Source: Methanohalobium sp046546175 (lineage in GTDB: Archaea; Halobacteriota; Methanosarcinia; Methanosarcinales; Methanosarcinaceae). Taken from it: a stretch of 13,387 bases of DNA. The notes under the pieces are model-generated. The model searched no databases and was not told the origin of the DNA. It was given only the letters and a program-made list of their open reading frames with translations. Where the stretch lies: contig NZ_JBKGYF010000047.1 in the NCBI RefSeq assembly GCF_046546175.1, forward strand, positions 1-13,387, in the 5' to 3' direction. This document shows positions 6,453-13,387 of the stretch, piece by piece. The stretch's first letter is position 1. Every line of letters starts with the position of its first letter. Position numbers and translations under genes: made by a program.

Positions 6453-9275
6453 ATGTCACTGAATAGTATTATTATTAGGGGAGCAAAAGAGCATAATCTG
6501 AATAACATCGATGTCACACTTCCAAGAGATAAGTTTATAGTTATAACAGGTCTGAGCGGTTCTGGTAAATCATCTATTGCCTTTGATACAATCTATGCGG
6601 AAGGACAGAGGCGATATGTGGAATCGTTGTCAGCCTATGCCCGTCAATTCCTGGGATTGATGGAAAAACCAGATGTCGAATATATCGAAGGGCTATCCCC
6701 TGCTATTTCTATAGAACAGAACACCACAAACAAAAATCCCCGTTCGACTGTAGGAACTGTCACAGAAATATATGATTATTTCCGGCTCATGTTTGCCAGA
6801 ATCGGTAAAAGACACTGTCCGTATTGCGGCAGAAGAATCGAGCCGCAGAGTATAGACCAGATAGTGGACAACATAATGAATTTGCCTCAAAAAAGCAAAA
6901 TACACATTTTAAGTCCCATCATCAGGGAACGCAAGGGTGAATACAAAAAGCTATTTACTGATTTGCAATCAGAAGGATATTCCAGAGTTAGAGTTGATGG
7001 TGATGTTGTAGCTCTGGATAAGGCGGGTGACCTGGAGCTTGGGCGTTATCAGAAACACAATATAGAAATTGTAGTCGACAGACTGGTTATAAAAGAGGGA
7101 ATTGAAGACCGGCTTTCTGAAGCAGTGGAAACATCAATAGAGAAAAGCGGCGGTACTGTCATTGTGGATGTTGTTGATGGGGATGAACAGATATTCAGTG
7201 AAAAACTTGCCTGTTCTGAATGTGGTATTGGTTTTGAAGAACTGGAACCACCGGCGTTTTCATTTAACAGTCCACAGGGGGCATGTCCTGAGTGTCATGG
7301 GCTGGGTACAACAATGGAATTCGACCCGGAACTGATTGTACCAAATCCCAATTTAACTCTGCATCAAGGAGCGGTTGAACCATGGAGTAAAAGGGATGGT
7401 TACCATATGCAGTCTCTGGAATCTCTTGCAGAACACTACAGTTTTTCCATGGATGTCCCGTACAAAGAACTGGATTCTGATATAAAAGACATAATTATGT
7501 ATGGTACTAATGAGAAGATACCTCTTGTACATATCGGAAAACGCGGTGGTGTATGGAAACGGAGAGGACGTTTCAGGGGAGTTGTTTCGTACCTGTCCCG
7601 GGTATATAATAAAACAGAATCAGAAAATACTAAGGATAAACTGAACAAGTATATAAGCAACAAACCGTGCCCTGAATGCAGCGGCAAACGGTTAAAACCG
7701 GAAGTTCTTGCAGTTACAATTGATGATAACAATATAATGGATATAACCGAAATGCCGGTTGAAAATTCACTCCATTTCTTCGAAAAACTGGAAACAAAAC
7801 TGGATTCACGTGAGTATGCCGTTGCACGGATGATATTAAAGGAAATAACATCAAGATTAGGATTTCTCATGGATGTAGGTCTGGATTACCTGACACTGAG
7901 CAGGTCTGCATCCACACTATCAGGTGGAGAAGCCCAAAGGATCAGACTTGCCACTCAGATAGGTTCAAGCCTTATGGGTGTGCTCTATATCCTTGACGAA
8001 CCAAGCATTGGTCTGCATCAAAGGGATAATATACGCCTTATAAATACACTCAAACATCTCAGAGACCTTGGAAATACTGTCCTTGTAGTAGAACATGATG
8101 AGGAAACAATTCTGAATGCAGATCATGTTGTGGATATGGGCCCAGGAGCAGGGATACATGGCGGAAACGTAGTTTCTGAAGGTACACCAGAACAAATCAT
8201 CAATGATGAAAAATCACTTACAGGACAGTATTTAAGTAAGAAAAAGGATATCGAAATACCGGAAAAAAGACGGGAATTCAAGTCCAAACTTTCACTTGTT
8301 GGAGCAGGAGAAAACAATCTAAAAGATATAGATGTGGAAGTACCACTGGGTCTCATGCTTTGTGTCACTGGTGTGTCAGGTTCGGGTAAAAGCACGCTTA
8401 TAAATGATACCCTTCACAAGGTACTCGCTCAGAAACTGCACCGTGCAAGAGAGAAACCTGGTGTATATAAGGATATTAAAGGACTGGAAAATGTAGATAA
8501 AGTTATAACCATCGACCAGTCACCCATAGGCCGAACCCCAAGGTCCAATCCTGCAACATATACCAATGTTTTCACACCGATAAGAGAACTGTTTGCACAA
8601 ACCCCACTTGCACGTGCAAGAGGGTACAAACCAGGAAGATTCAGTTTCAATATCCGGGGTGGAAGATGTGAAACCTGTTCGGGTGACGGGATAATAACCA
8701 TTGAAATGCATTTCTTGCCTGATGTCCATGTGGAATGTGAGGTATGTAATGGTAAACGATACAACCGGGAAACACTGGATGTATTATATAAAGGTAAAAC
8801 AATATCAGATGTTCTTGAAATGACTGTTGAGGAAGCACTGGAATTTTTTGAAAACATCCCGAAGATACAAAAACGATTGCAGACTCTGTATGATGTAGGG
8901 CTTGGTTATATTAAACTCGGACAATCATCAACTACGTTGTCAGGTGGAGAAGCTCAAAGGGTAAAACTTGCATCCGAACTCAGTAGACGCTCAACTGGGA
9001 AAACCTTGTATATCCTTGATGAACCCACCACCGGTCTGCATTTTGAGGACGTCAAAAGGTTACTTTCAGTCCTACAGAGACTGGTTGATGCAGGAAACAC
9101 TGTTATTGTAATCGAACATAACCTGGATGTCATCAAAACAGCGGACTGGATAATCGATCTTGGCCCTGAAGGTGGTGAACATGGTGGCAGAGTTATTGCA
9201 GAAGGCACGCCTGAAAAAGTGGCACAGACCAAAGGGTCTTATACAGGAGAATTTTTAAATCGGATGCTTGGATGA
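6453..9275 (+). CDS. uvrA: Excinuclease ABC subunit A
   Basis: UvrA is the damage-sensing ATPase of bacterial-type nucleotide excision repair; it loads UvrB at lesions. At 940 residues this is full length. It has two ABC ATPase halves. The first has Walker A GLSGSGKSS (33-41) and signature LSGGEAQRIRLA with LYILDEPSIGLH (~488-515). The second has Walker A GVSGSGKST (~638) and LSGGEAQRVKLA with LYILDEPTTGLH (~828-860). Zinc modules are CSEC...CPEC from ~C253 and CETC...CEVC from ~738, plus a CPYCGR motif near 120. All catalytic elements look intact. No strong ribosome site precedes the ATG, and a TATA-like ATATTAAAAG lies at 6417-6426, suggesting a very short leader. uvrB and uvrC are not beside it. 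Archaeal UvrABC is generally considered acquired from bacteria. Confidence 0.98.
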   Translation: MSLNSIIIRGAKEHNLNNIDVTLPRDKFIVITGLSGSGKSSIAFDTIYAEGQRRYVESLSAYARQFLGLMEKPDVEYIEGLSPAISIEQNTTNKNPRSTVGTVTEIYDYFRLMFARIGKRHCPYCGRRIEPQSIDQIVDNIMNLPQKSKIHILSPIIRERKGEYKKLFTDLQSEGYSRVRVDGDVVALDKAGDLELGRYQKHNIEIVVDRLVIKEGIEDRLSEAVETSIEKSGGTVIVDVVDGDEQIFSEKLACSECGIGFEELEPPAFSFNSPQGACPECHGLGTTMEFDPELIVPNPNLTLHQGAVEPWSKRDGYHMQSLESLAEHYSFSMDVPYKELDSDIKDIIMYGTNEKIPLVHIGKRGGVWKRRGRFRGVVSYLSRVYNKTESENTKDKLNKYISNKPCPECSGKRLKPEVLAVTIDDNNIMDITEMPVENSLHFFEKLETKLDSREYAVARMILKEITSRLGFLMDVGLDYLTLSRSASTLSGGEAQRIRLATQIGSSLMGVLYILDEPSIGLHQRDNIRLINTLKHLRDLGNTVLVVEHDEETILNADHVVDMGPGAGIHGGNVVSEGTPEQIINDEKSLTGQYLSKKKDIEIPEKRREFKSKLSLVGAGENNLKDIDVEVPLGLMLCVTGVSGSGKSTLINDTLHKVLAQKLHRAREKPGVYKDIKGLENVDKVITIDQSPIGRTPRSNPATYTNVFTPIRELFAQTPLARARGYKPGRFSFNIRGGRCETCSGDGIITIEMHFLPDVHVECEVCNGKRYNRETLDVLYKGKTISDVLEMTVEEALEFFENIPKIQKRLQTLYDVGLGYIKLGQSSTTLSGGEAQRVKLASELSRRSTGKTLYILDEPTTGLHFEDVKRLLSVLQRLVDAGNTVIVIEHNLDVIKTADWIIDLGPEGGEHGGRVIAEGTPEKVAQTKGSYTGEFLNRMLG

Positions 9276-9298
9276 TTTAACAATCCTGTTAATCATCC
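9270..9298 (+). terminator. Hairpin overlapping the uvrA stop codon
   Basis: GGATGATTTAAC (9270-9281) pairs with GTTAATCATCC (9288-9298) across a six-base loop, eleven pairs with one bulged T. The left arm contains the uvrA TGA stop. Only short T stretches follow, so it may protect the mRNA end rather than terminate on its own. Confidence 0.45.
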
Positions 9299-9488
9299 TA
9301 TTACATGGCAAAAACTAATAGCATCTCAGTGGGTCCTTTTGGAGAATATGGTGATTGAAATACTTAAAGTAGGTCGGGATTTAAAGCTATTCTTATATTT
9401 TTGATTTAAGAATCTCCACAGTTTTATTGTTATTTGGTTCTCTTATTATATTCGTACAATTACCTTAAATATAGCTATTGACATATTT

Positions 9489-9498
9489 CTTATATATG
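9489..9498 (+). promoter_or_regulatory. TATA box for the small charged protein gene
   Basis: CTTATATATG lies about 43 bases upstream of the ATG at 9536. Transcription would begin near 9520 and give a leader of about 16 bases that includes GGGGG (9524-9528), a possible ribosome contact seven bases before the ATG. Confidence 0.45.
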
Positions 9499-9535
9499 TG
9501 GTAATAACACCCATAATCTGACTGGGGGCTCAATT

Positions 9536-9703
9536 ATGCAGAAAAAAATAAATGACGATGCCATGGAAAATGACCTGAGATATCTTGACAACATAATCAA
9601 AAAACAGAAGTCAAAAAGGGACGAACCCACTCCTGATGTTGCAAGATGGAAAAAACAGGTGCTGTTTAGAAAACAGCTTAAAGAACAGGGAATTATCCAG
9701 TAA
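9536..9703 (+). CDS. Small highly charged hypothetical protein, 55 residues
   Basis: The ATG at 9536 opens a 55-codon frame ending in TAA at 9701-9703. The protein is very hydrophilic, beginning MQKKINDDAMENDLRYL. Its central segment is Lys-rich (NIIKKQKSKRDEPTP), followed by a probable amphipathic helix ARWKKQVLFRKQLKEQ. There are no cysteines, membrane segment or signal peptide. A TATA box and a G-rich site lie at the right distances upstream, and a T-rich tract follows, so it looks like a complete independent transcription unit. It is not part of the uvrA transcript by spacing (260 bases). I do not recognise a family. Basic helical proteins of this size can bind nucleic acid or ribosomes, but nothing here proves it. 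Confidence 0.6.
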   Translation: MQKKINDDAMENDLRYLDNIIKKQKSKRDEPTPDVARWKKQVLFRKQLKEQGIIQ

Positions 9704-9735
9704 TTTTATTTCCAGATACTATTTTTGAATTTTTA
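9704..9735 (+). terminator. T-rich tract after the small protein gene
   Basis: T runs at 9704-9707, 9722-9726 and 9731-9734 follow the stop codon on the plus strand. They lie in the 35-base gap before the convergent DUF2284 gene. This is the usual look of an archaeal transcription end. Confidence 0.35.
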
Positions 9736-9738
9736 AAT

Positions 9739-10394
9739 TCAATCCAGTAATATCAGTGTATACTGTGATGGGATGTCATCATCCATAAGAAATTTTTGCA
9801 GCGGTATACCCAATTTTTCAAGGGTTTTATCCAGCCGCACACCAAGTCCCATAAGGCAGGGTCTGCGGACTGTAGGGTGGTGGCAGATCCCTTCAAATCC
9901 TGCGCAATTCACATTTGAATAGTCACTGTTGGCACACCATGTACACATTCCCGGAAATGTGGCAAGTGCGGTGTTGTATCCAAGACTCCATGCAAGTTTT
10001 TCAAGTTCAAGACTGCCAGGCTGTATTCTTTCCTTGCGCTCTCTCATCACAGTTTTTAAGTTCTGTTGATGCTGTTGTTTAGTATTCTCATTATCTGGTG
10101 GAGATATACTGTATTTCACAAAGTTTTCACTGATTTCTCTTGAGAATCTGTTCTCGGATTTCCAGTCTACAAGCAGTGCCCATTCATATTCATCCAGCAT
10201 ATCTCTGAAATCTTCAACAGTAGGTATGAAAGGGGACAAACATGGCTCCCATATCCGTTGCAACCGAATATACATTTTAATGTTGTCCGGTTCTCAACTA
10301 TTATATTTTCTGCAGGGATTAAACTGACACTGTTTGCTCCCACATCTTTTGCTTTTTCTTCTAGGAGTTTGTAATTTTTATCTGGTATCATCAT
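9739..10394 (-). pseudogene. DUF2284 metal-binding protein broken by a frameshift
   Basis: Two overlapping minus-strand frames together encode one cysteine-rich protein of about 218 residues, the size expected for DUF2284 (predicted metal-binding proteins of methanogens and anaerobes, function unknown). The N-terminal part (start 10394) runs MIPDKNYKLLEEKA... to LKCIFGCNGYGSHVCP. It then loses the family frame, which resumes one base off as PFIPTVEDFRDMLDEYEW. The C-terminal part holds FPGMCTWCANSDYSNVNC and ICHHPTVRRPCLMGLGV, likely metal or Fe-S cysteines. The junction is the run of four G at 10232-10235 (CCCC on the coding strand); one more base would restore CPPFIPTVEDF. All else is conserved, so it is either a very recent mutation, a phase-variable or slippage site, or a sequencing error. 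It follows purB by 78 bases on the same strand. Confidence 0.75.
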
Positions 10395-10472
10395 GATTTA
10401 TAATGTAAGCTTTAAGGAATTTAGCCTTTATGCAACTCAAAAAAGAGGCTGGTAAGCGTTGTAAAATTAAAA

Positions 10473-11810
10473 TTATTGTTTTTTCAACTTTTCTACAACA
10501 GCTTCCACCTGTTCAACAGCAGTTCCTATATATTTATAAGGGTCTACAAGCTGTACAATTTCTTCATTATTCAAATATTGTGCAACTTCAGAATCCTCTA
10601 ACAGTACATCTTTTAGATGCTTTCCGGTTTCATGTGCATACATTGCATTTTTTCGCACAATTTCATGAGCATCCTGTCTACCAACACCCCGTTTTGCAAG
10701 TTCTATCATCACGGCTTCACCCATGTTGAGGCCTTTAAGAAGTTCAAGGTTGTGGTGAATGTTTTCCGGATAGAATCTGAGATTTTCTATAATACCAGTG
10801 CCAAGTTTTATTATATGGTCTGTAAGTACACAGGATTCAGGGAATACAATCCTTTCAGATGATGAATTGGTAAGGTCTCTTTCATCCCATAGGGTATTGT
10901 TCCTGAGTTCCGGTTCCACCATAGAGCGTACTATACGGGCAAGCCCGCATATCTGTTCGGATTTGATGGGATTGCGTTTGTGGGGCATGGTGGAGGAACC
11001 GACCTGTTTTTTTCCAAAACTCTCCTCAACTTCTGCAATTTCACTCCTCTGGAGTGTGCGGATTTCAATACCGATTTTATCCAGAGTAGTGGCAACATTT
11101 GCCATCCACATGACAAATTCTGCGTGCCTGTCCCTCTGGATGATCTGATTTGATACATCTACTGAACCTATCTCAAGATATTCCATTGCTTTTTTCTGCA
11201 ATTTTATTCCTTTTTTACCAAAAGCAGCCTGGGTGCCGACTGCACCTGTCATCTGCCCAACAAGTATCCGGGGTTTTAATTGTTCCAGACGTTCAAGATG
11301 GCGCGAAATTTCTGTAGCCCATATCGCAAATCTTAATCCATAGGTTGTTGGAACCCCTATCTGTCCGTGGGTACGACCTGCACAGACGGTTTTTTTATGG
11401 GTTTCTGCCTGATTTACAAGGGCGTTCATTAAATCTTTCAATTTATTTTCAAGTATTTCCACTGCATCTTTTATCTGCAGGGCGGTTGCTGTATCCAGCA
11501 TATCATTGGATGTTGCTCCAAAATGGACCCATTTCCCGGAGTCTCCTGGACACTGTTCTGATATTCCATGCACAACAGCCATCATGTCATGGTTAATTTC
11601 ATACTCGATTTCCTTGACACGTTCGAGTTTTACAGAATCGATGCTTTTTGCAATATCATTTGCAGCACTTTTTGGGATAAGTCCGACATCTGCTTCAGCT
11701 TTTGCAAGTGCAACTTCTACATTCATGATTTTCTGGAGGCGGTTTTTTTCACTCCATACATATTTCATCTCATCTGTTCCGTAGCGGTATTCTATTGGAT
11801 GAATTGACAT
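10473..11810 (-). CDS. purB: Adenylosuccinate lyase
   Basis: PurB acts twice in purine synthesis, cleaving SAICAR to AICAR and adenylosuccinate to AMP, each with release of fumarate. The 445-residue protein has the family layout: N-terminus IHPIEYRYGTDEMKYVWSE, HFGATSNDMLDTATALQIK (the TSND region), AGRTHGQIGVPTTYG with the catalytic His region, and the superfamily signature GSSTMPHKRNPIKSEQI at about residues 268-285. All catalytic motifs look intact. The ATG at 11810 is preceded by AGGTGA at the right spacing. Its upstream region is short: a TATA-like AT-rich patch (11839-11849) and then the right end of an IS200/IS605-type element, whose tnpB is transcribed towards purB. Insertion of this element may have altered purB expression. 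Confidence 0.96.
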   Translation of the reverse strand: MSIHPIEYRYGTDEMKYVWSEKNRLQKIMNVEVALAKAEADVGLIPKSAANDIAKSIDSVKLERVKEIEYEINHDMMAVVHGISEQCPGDSGKWVHFGATSNDMLDTATALQIKDAVEILENKLKDLMNALVNQAETHKKTVCAGRTHGQIGVPTTYGLRFAIWATEISRHLERLEQLKPRILVGQMTGAVGTQAAFGKKGIKLQKKAMEYLEIGSVDVSNQIIQRDRHAEFVMWMANVATTLDKIGIEIRTLQRSEIAEVEESFGKKQVGSSTMPHKRNPIKSEQICGLARIVRSMVEPELRNNTLWDERDLTNSSSERIVFPESCVLTDHIIKLGTGIIENLRFYPENIHHNLELLKGLNMGEAVMIELAKRGVGRQDAHEIVRKNAMYAHETGKHLKDVLLEDSEVAQYLNNEEIVQLVDPYKYIGTAVEQVEAVVEKLKKQ

Positions 11811-11817
11811 TCTAGTT

Positions 11818-11823
11818 TCACCT
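11818..11823 (-). promoter_or_regulatory. Ribosome binding site of purB
   Basis: On the minus strand this reads AGGTGA, seven bases before the ATG at 11810, and supports that start. Confidence 0.6.
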
Positions 11824-11861
11824 ATCTATTTTGTACTGGTTAATTTATCAGTTGTCAGCTA

Positions 11862-11881
11862 CTAACCGCTAAAACGGTTAG
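11862..11881 (-). repeat. Right-end hairpin of the tnpB element
   Basis: CTAACCG (11862-11868) and CGGTTAG (11875-11881) form a perfect seven-base stem with a six-base loop, 17 bases after the tnpB stop. IS200/IS605 elements carry such imperfect palindromes inside their ends. The end also forms the 3' part of the TnpB guide (ω/re) RNA, so a guide RNA running leftward toward purB is plausible. Confidence 0.55.
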
Positions 11882-11897
11882 CTTGTCCTTCCATCTC

Positions 11898-12983
11898 TCA
11901 ACTAATAGAAGCTAAGCGGAGAACATTAGGAAGGCTGACAGCTCCCCTGTGTGCAATATTCTTCGAAGCATTGTAGTCAGCATTGTCTTTATGACCGCAG
12001 TTCTTACACCTGAAGTTAGCCTGTTTCTGGCGGTTATTTTTATCGATATATCCGCACTCAGAACACTGCTGCGAGGTATACATCGGGTTGATGATGACTA
12101 CAGGCACTCCTTCAAGTTTTGATTTGTATAGGATGAACTCGGTCAGTTCAGAGAACGCCCATTTACCCAACCTATCTCTCTGCGCTTTAGTAACCGTGGC
12201 TTCCGGACGAAAACCGTTGAGGTTCTCAAGTGCTATAGCCCGGGACGTGTCTTTAGCGCGTTTGACCAGCTGTTTGGCAACCCAATGGTTAAGATCTCGT
12301 TTGAACCGGCGTTCTTTCCTGGATAATTTCTTGAGGTGCTTCTTGGCTGACCATGTTCCAGCTGACTGCAACCTTGATTTCAGACTTGTGTATCGTTCTC
12401 TAACCTTATCAGCTTTTGAGCCTTTATAGACTTCTCCATCAGAAGTAGTTGCTATATTAACTACACCCAGATCTACACCCAGAACATCATCGTTATATTC
12501 AACCTCGTTTTCATCTACTTCCATCACAAGCATCAGGTAAAATTTACCATCTTCGTAAATAAGGTCTGCCTGACCTCTGATTTTACTTATGTCAAAAGGT
12601 CTGTAATTACCGTAAGATATACCTATTTTCTCACGGCCATCCAGAGTAAGTATGGATACCATATCATTATCTTTGAACGACAGAACTCTCTGGTCGTAGA
12701 CCACTGCTCCTCTTTTATCGAATTTGTGTATGGTCTTTCTTTCGTTGCTGTAGCTTTCAGCTACTTTAGCGATTGCCCTGACAGTCAACTGAGCAGACAG
12801 ACCGAATTCCTGCTTAATATCATAATAAGTTAATTTCTGAATCCCTGTTTTACCGAATTTCTTGTTGTACCATGCAGCCTCAGAAGCATAGTTACAGGCC
12901 TCATTGAACTTTTCCATGGTTTCCAATAGTTTGTCACGTTGTTCTCTATCTGGATTCAGTTTTACTTTCAATGTCAGGTACAT
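11898..12983 (-). CDS. tnpB: TnpB, RNA-guided endonuclease of an IS200/IS605 element
   Basis: TnpB is the RuvC-type nuclease ancestral to Cas12; with a guide RNA from the element's right end it cuts DNA next to a short target motif and helps the element persist. From the start at 12983 the protein has 361 residues, opening MYLTLKVKLNPDREQRD like other archaeal members. The catalytic triad is complete: D171 in GVDLGVVN, E253 in IALENLNG and D336 in NADYNASKNI. The zinc finger is CSEC...CKNC (C307-C329). An alternative ATG at 13007 adds eight residues. I prefer 12983 because the family starts there and the TATA box at 13007-13014 lies ~27 bases upstream, fitting a leaderless mRNA. The gene appears full length and potentially active; any mobility would need a TnpA supplied from elsewhere. 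Confidence 0.92.
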   Translation of the reverse strand: MYLTLKVKLNPDREQRDKLLETMEKFNEACNYASEAAWYNKKFGKTGIQKLTYYDIKQEFGLSAQLTVRAIAKVAESYSNERKTIHKFDKRGAVVYDQRVLSFKDNDMVSILTLDGREKIGISYGNYRPFDISKIRGQADLIYEDGKFYLMLVMEVDENEVEYNDDVLGVDLGVVNIATTSDGEVYKGSKADKVRERYTSLKSRLQSAGTWSAKKHLKKLSRKERRFKRDLNHWVAKQLVKRAKDTSRAIALENLNGFRPEATVTKAQRDRLGKWAFSELTEFILYKSKLEGVPVVIINPMYTSQQCSECGYIDKNNRQKQANFRCKNCGHKDNADYNASKNIAHRGAVSLPNVLRLASIS

Positions 12984-13006
12984 GCTATCTATGAATATGT
13001 CATACA

Positions 13007-13014
13007 TATATAAA
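13007..13014 (-). promoter_or_regulatory. TATA box of tnpB
   Basis: On the minus strand this reads TTTATATA, a perfect archaeal TATA element centred about 27 bases before the ATG at 12983. It overlaps the alternative ATG at 13007, which argues against that longer start. Confidence 0.55.
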
Positions 13015-13060
13015 CTAATTATGAAACAGAGATGCTATTGTTGATTCGTTAATGGTTTGT

Positions 13061-13126
13061 TTAAGTTTGGACGCATTCCTCCAACAGTTGAAACTGTTGG
13101 CTTCCTGCTACATTTCTCGTGAAAGT
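13061..13126 (-). pseudogene. Remnant of a tnpB 3' end with its hairpin
   Basis: On the minus strand a short frame ending in TAA (13061-13063) reads NVAGSQQFQLLEECVQT, resembling the C-terminal tail (xAGSxxLxxxEE) of many archaeal IS1341-type TnpB proteins. At the DNA level it contains the perfect hairpin CCAACAGT-TGAA-ACTGTTGG (13081-13100), framed by GGAAGC and GAGGAATGC on that strand, as in right ends of these elements. An in-frame stop at 13127-13129 and loss of any further similarity upstream show that only the last ~20 codons remain. It lies immediately behind the intact tnpB, in the same orientation. The tail resemblance is from memory of the family. Confidence 0.45.
13081..13100. repeat. 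Perfect eight-base-pair hairpin
   Basis: CCAACAGT (13081-13088) and ACTGTTGG (13093-13100) around a TGAA loop. It is the strongest palindrome in the IS region and is probably the right-end hairpin of a degraded element. Confidence 0.7.
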
Positions 13127-13163
13127 TTATAAAGATTGAAGGTAGAAAACCATTGTGTCTTTA

Positions 13164-13216
13164 GCATTGCATCAAATCGTAGATTTAATGCGAGTTTCAT
13201 TTCATCAAAATGAAAC
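13164..13216. repeat. Two tandem hairpins, possible IS end or guide-RNA scaffold
   Basis: The first pairs GCATT with AATGC and AAATC with GATTT (13164-13191, with a five-base bulge). The second pairs GTTTCATTT (13194-13202) with AAATGAAAC (13208-13216) around a five-base loop. AAAGGGATGAATGCCGTC follows. Plus-strand codons from 13210 read MKQRDECRLI, which loosely resembles tails of some TnpB proteins, so this may be another tnpB 3' relic. It could equally be part of the left end of the next element. Confidence 0.4.
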
Positions 13217-13250
13217 AAAGGGATGAATGCCGTCTAATCTATACCATAAC

Positions 13251-13258
13251 CTATAAAC
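13251..13258 (+). promoter_or_regulatory. TATA-like element of the second tnpB
   Basis: CTATAAAC is centred roughly 29 bases before the ATG at 13284, again the spacing of a leaderless archaeal transcript. Confidence 0.35.
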
Positions 13259-13283
13259 AATGATAAATAATAATTACTGTGAT

Positions 13284-13387
13284 ATGTTAAAAGCCTACAA
13301 GTACCGTATGTATCCAAATCTAACTCAACAGGAGTTAATCGCAAAACATATAGGAGCTTGTAGGTTCATATATAACTGGGCTCTGGA
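13284..13387 (+). CDS. tnpB: Second TnpB, N-terminal fragment (continues beyond window)
   Basis: The ATG at 13284 opens a frame of 34 codons to the window edge: MLKAYKYRMYPNLTQQELI, then GACRFIYNWAL. This is the classic start of IS200/IS605 (IS1341-type) TnpB proteins, the OrfB helix-turn-helix/wedge segment. It differs clearly from the N-terminus of the first TnpB (MYLTLKVKLNPDREQRD), so the two belong to different subgroups and are not copies of one element. It is divergent from the first tnpB, with 300 bases between the two start codons. Whether it is intact cannot be seen. Confidence 0.85.
   Translation, partial: MLKAYKYRMYPNLTQQELIAKHIGACRFIYNWAL

Larger units (their letters stand above)
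11850..13060 (-). mobile_element. IS200/IS605-family element with tnpB only (IS1341 type)
   Basis: An intact tnpB with no tnpA is flanked on its 3' side by a subterminal hairpin (11862-11881), typical of these elements. They have neither terminal inverted repeats nor target duplications, so exact ends cannot be read from one copy. The limits given are approximate: the left limit lies just beyond the hairpin, and the right limit just before the remnant of another tnpB that ends at 13061. It lies directly upstream of purB, in the same direction. Confidence 0.55.

Noticed and set aside
9304..9488. Short peptide or RNA gene in the gap after uvrA
   Set aside because: The only frame with an ATG (9348) is 18 codons long; a weak ATTCTTA/TAAGAAT pair near 9393-9417 is within chance for A/T-rich DNA.
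10430..10862. Plus-strand open frames opposite purB
   Set aside because: Low-complexity antisense frames over a certain purB; no promoter or family support.
13194..13216. CRISPR repeat, because of GTTTCATTT...AAATGAAAC
   Set aside because: A single copy only; no regularly spaced repeats or spacers follow, and no cas genes are present.

Overview
The window looks like chromosome of a methanogenic archaeon, most likely a member of the Methanosarcinales (Methanosarcinaceae-like). The evidence is archaeal TATA boxes about 25-27 bases before start codons, frequent GGTGAT/GGAGGT-type ribosome sites, A/T-rich gaps, and archaeal families (COG2150 ACT regulator, COG1099 TatD-like hydrolase, DUF2284, a geranylgeranyl-reductase-family flavoprotein). 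A bacterial-type UvrA, which some methanogens carry, also fits. The genus cannot be fixed from the sequence alone.

Layout. Bases 1-404 hold the 3' end of S-adenosylhomocysteine hydrolase (+). Bases 514-1704 encode a GGR-family flavoprotein (+). Convergent to it at 1761-2264 (-) is a small HTH-ACT regulator. An A/T-rich divergent promoter region (2265-2627) separates it from a DRE-TIM acyltransferase (2628-3905, +) with an unusual active-site motif. This faces an NADP-type isocitrate dehydrogenase (3956-4990, -), with a strong shared hairpin between their 3' ends. Next come a TatD-like metal hydrolase (5243-6097, +), an orphan HicB-like protein (6143-6391, +) and full-length uvrA (6453-9275, +). 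Bases 9536-9703 encode a 55-residue charged protein (+). A DUF2284 metal-binding protein broken by a one-base frameshift (9739-10394, -) and purB (10473-11810, -) follow.

The right end is a patch of IS200/IS605 (IS1341-type) DNA. An intact TnpB (11898-12983, -) has a right-end hairpin just upstream of purB. Behind it are what look like tnpB 3' remnants with hairpins (13061-13220). A second TnpB begins at 13284 (+) and runs off the window.

How the genes fit together. The acyltransferase and isocitrate dehydrogenase are consistent with an incomplete oxidative TCA route to 2-oxoglutarate and glutamate, and the acyltransferase is a candidate (Re)-citrate synthase. The neighbouring ACT regulator would fit amino-acid-responsive control. 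PurB and SAH hydrolase are core metabolism, and UvrA is nucleotide excision repair. I see no clear-cut new multi-gene defence or metabolic system. The best leads are the acyltransferase/ICDH pair and the nested TnpB elements next to purB.
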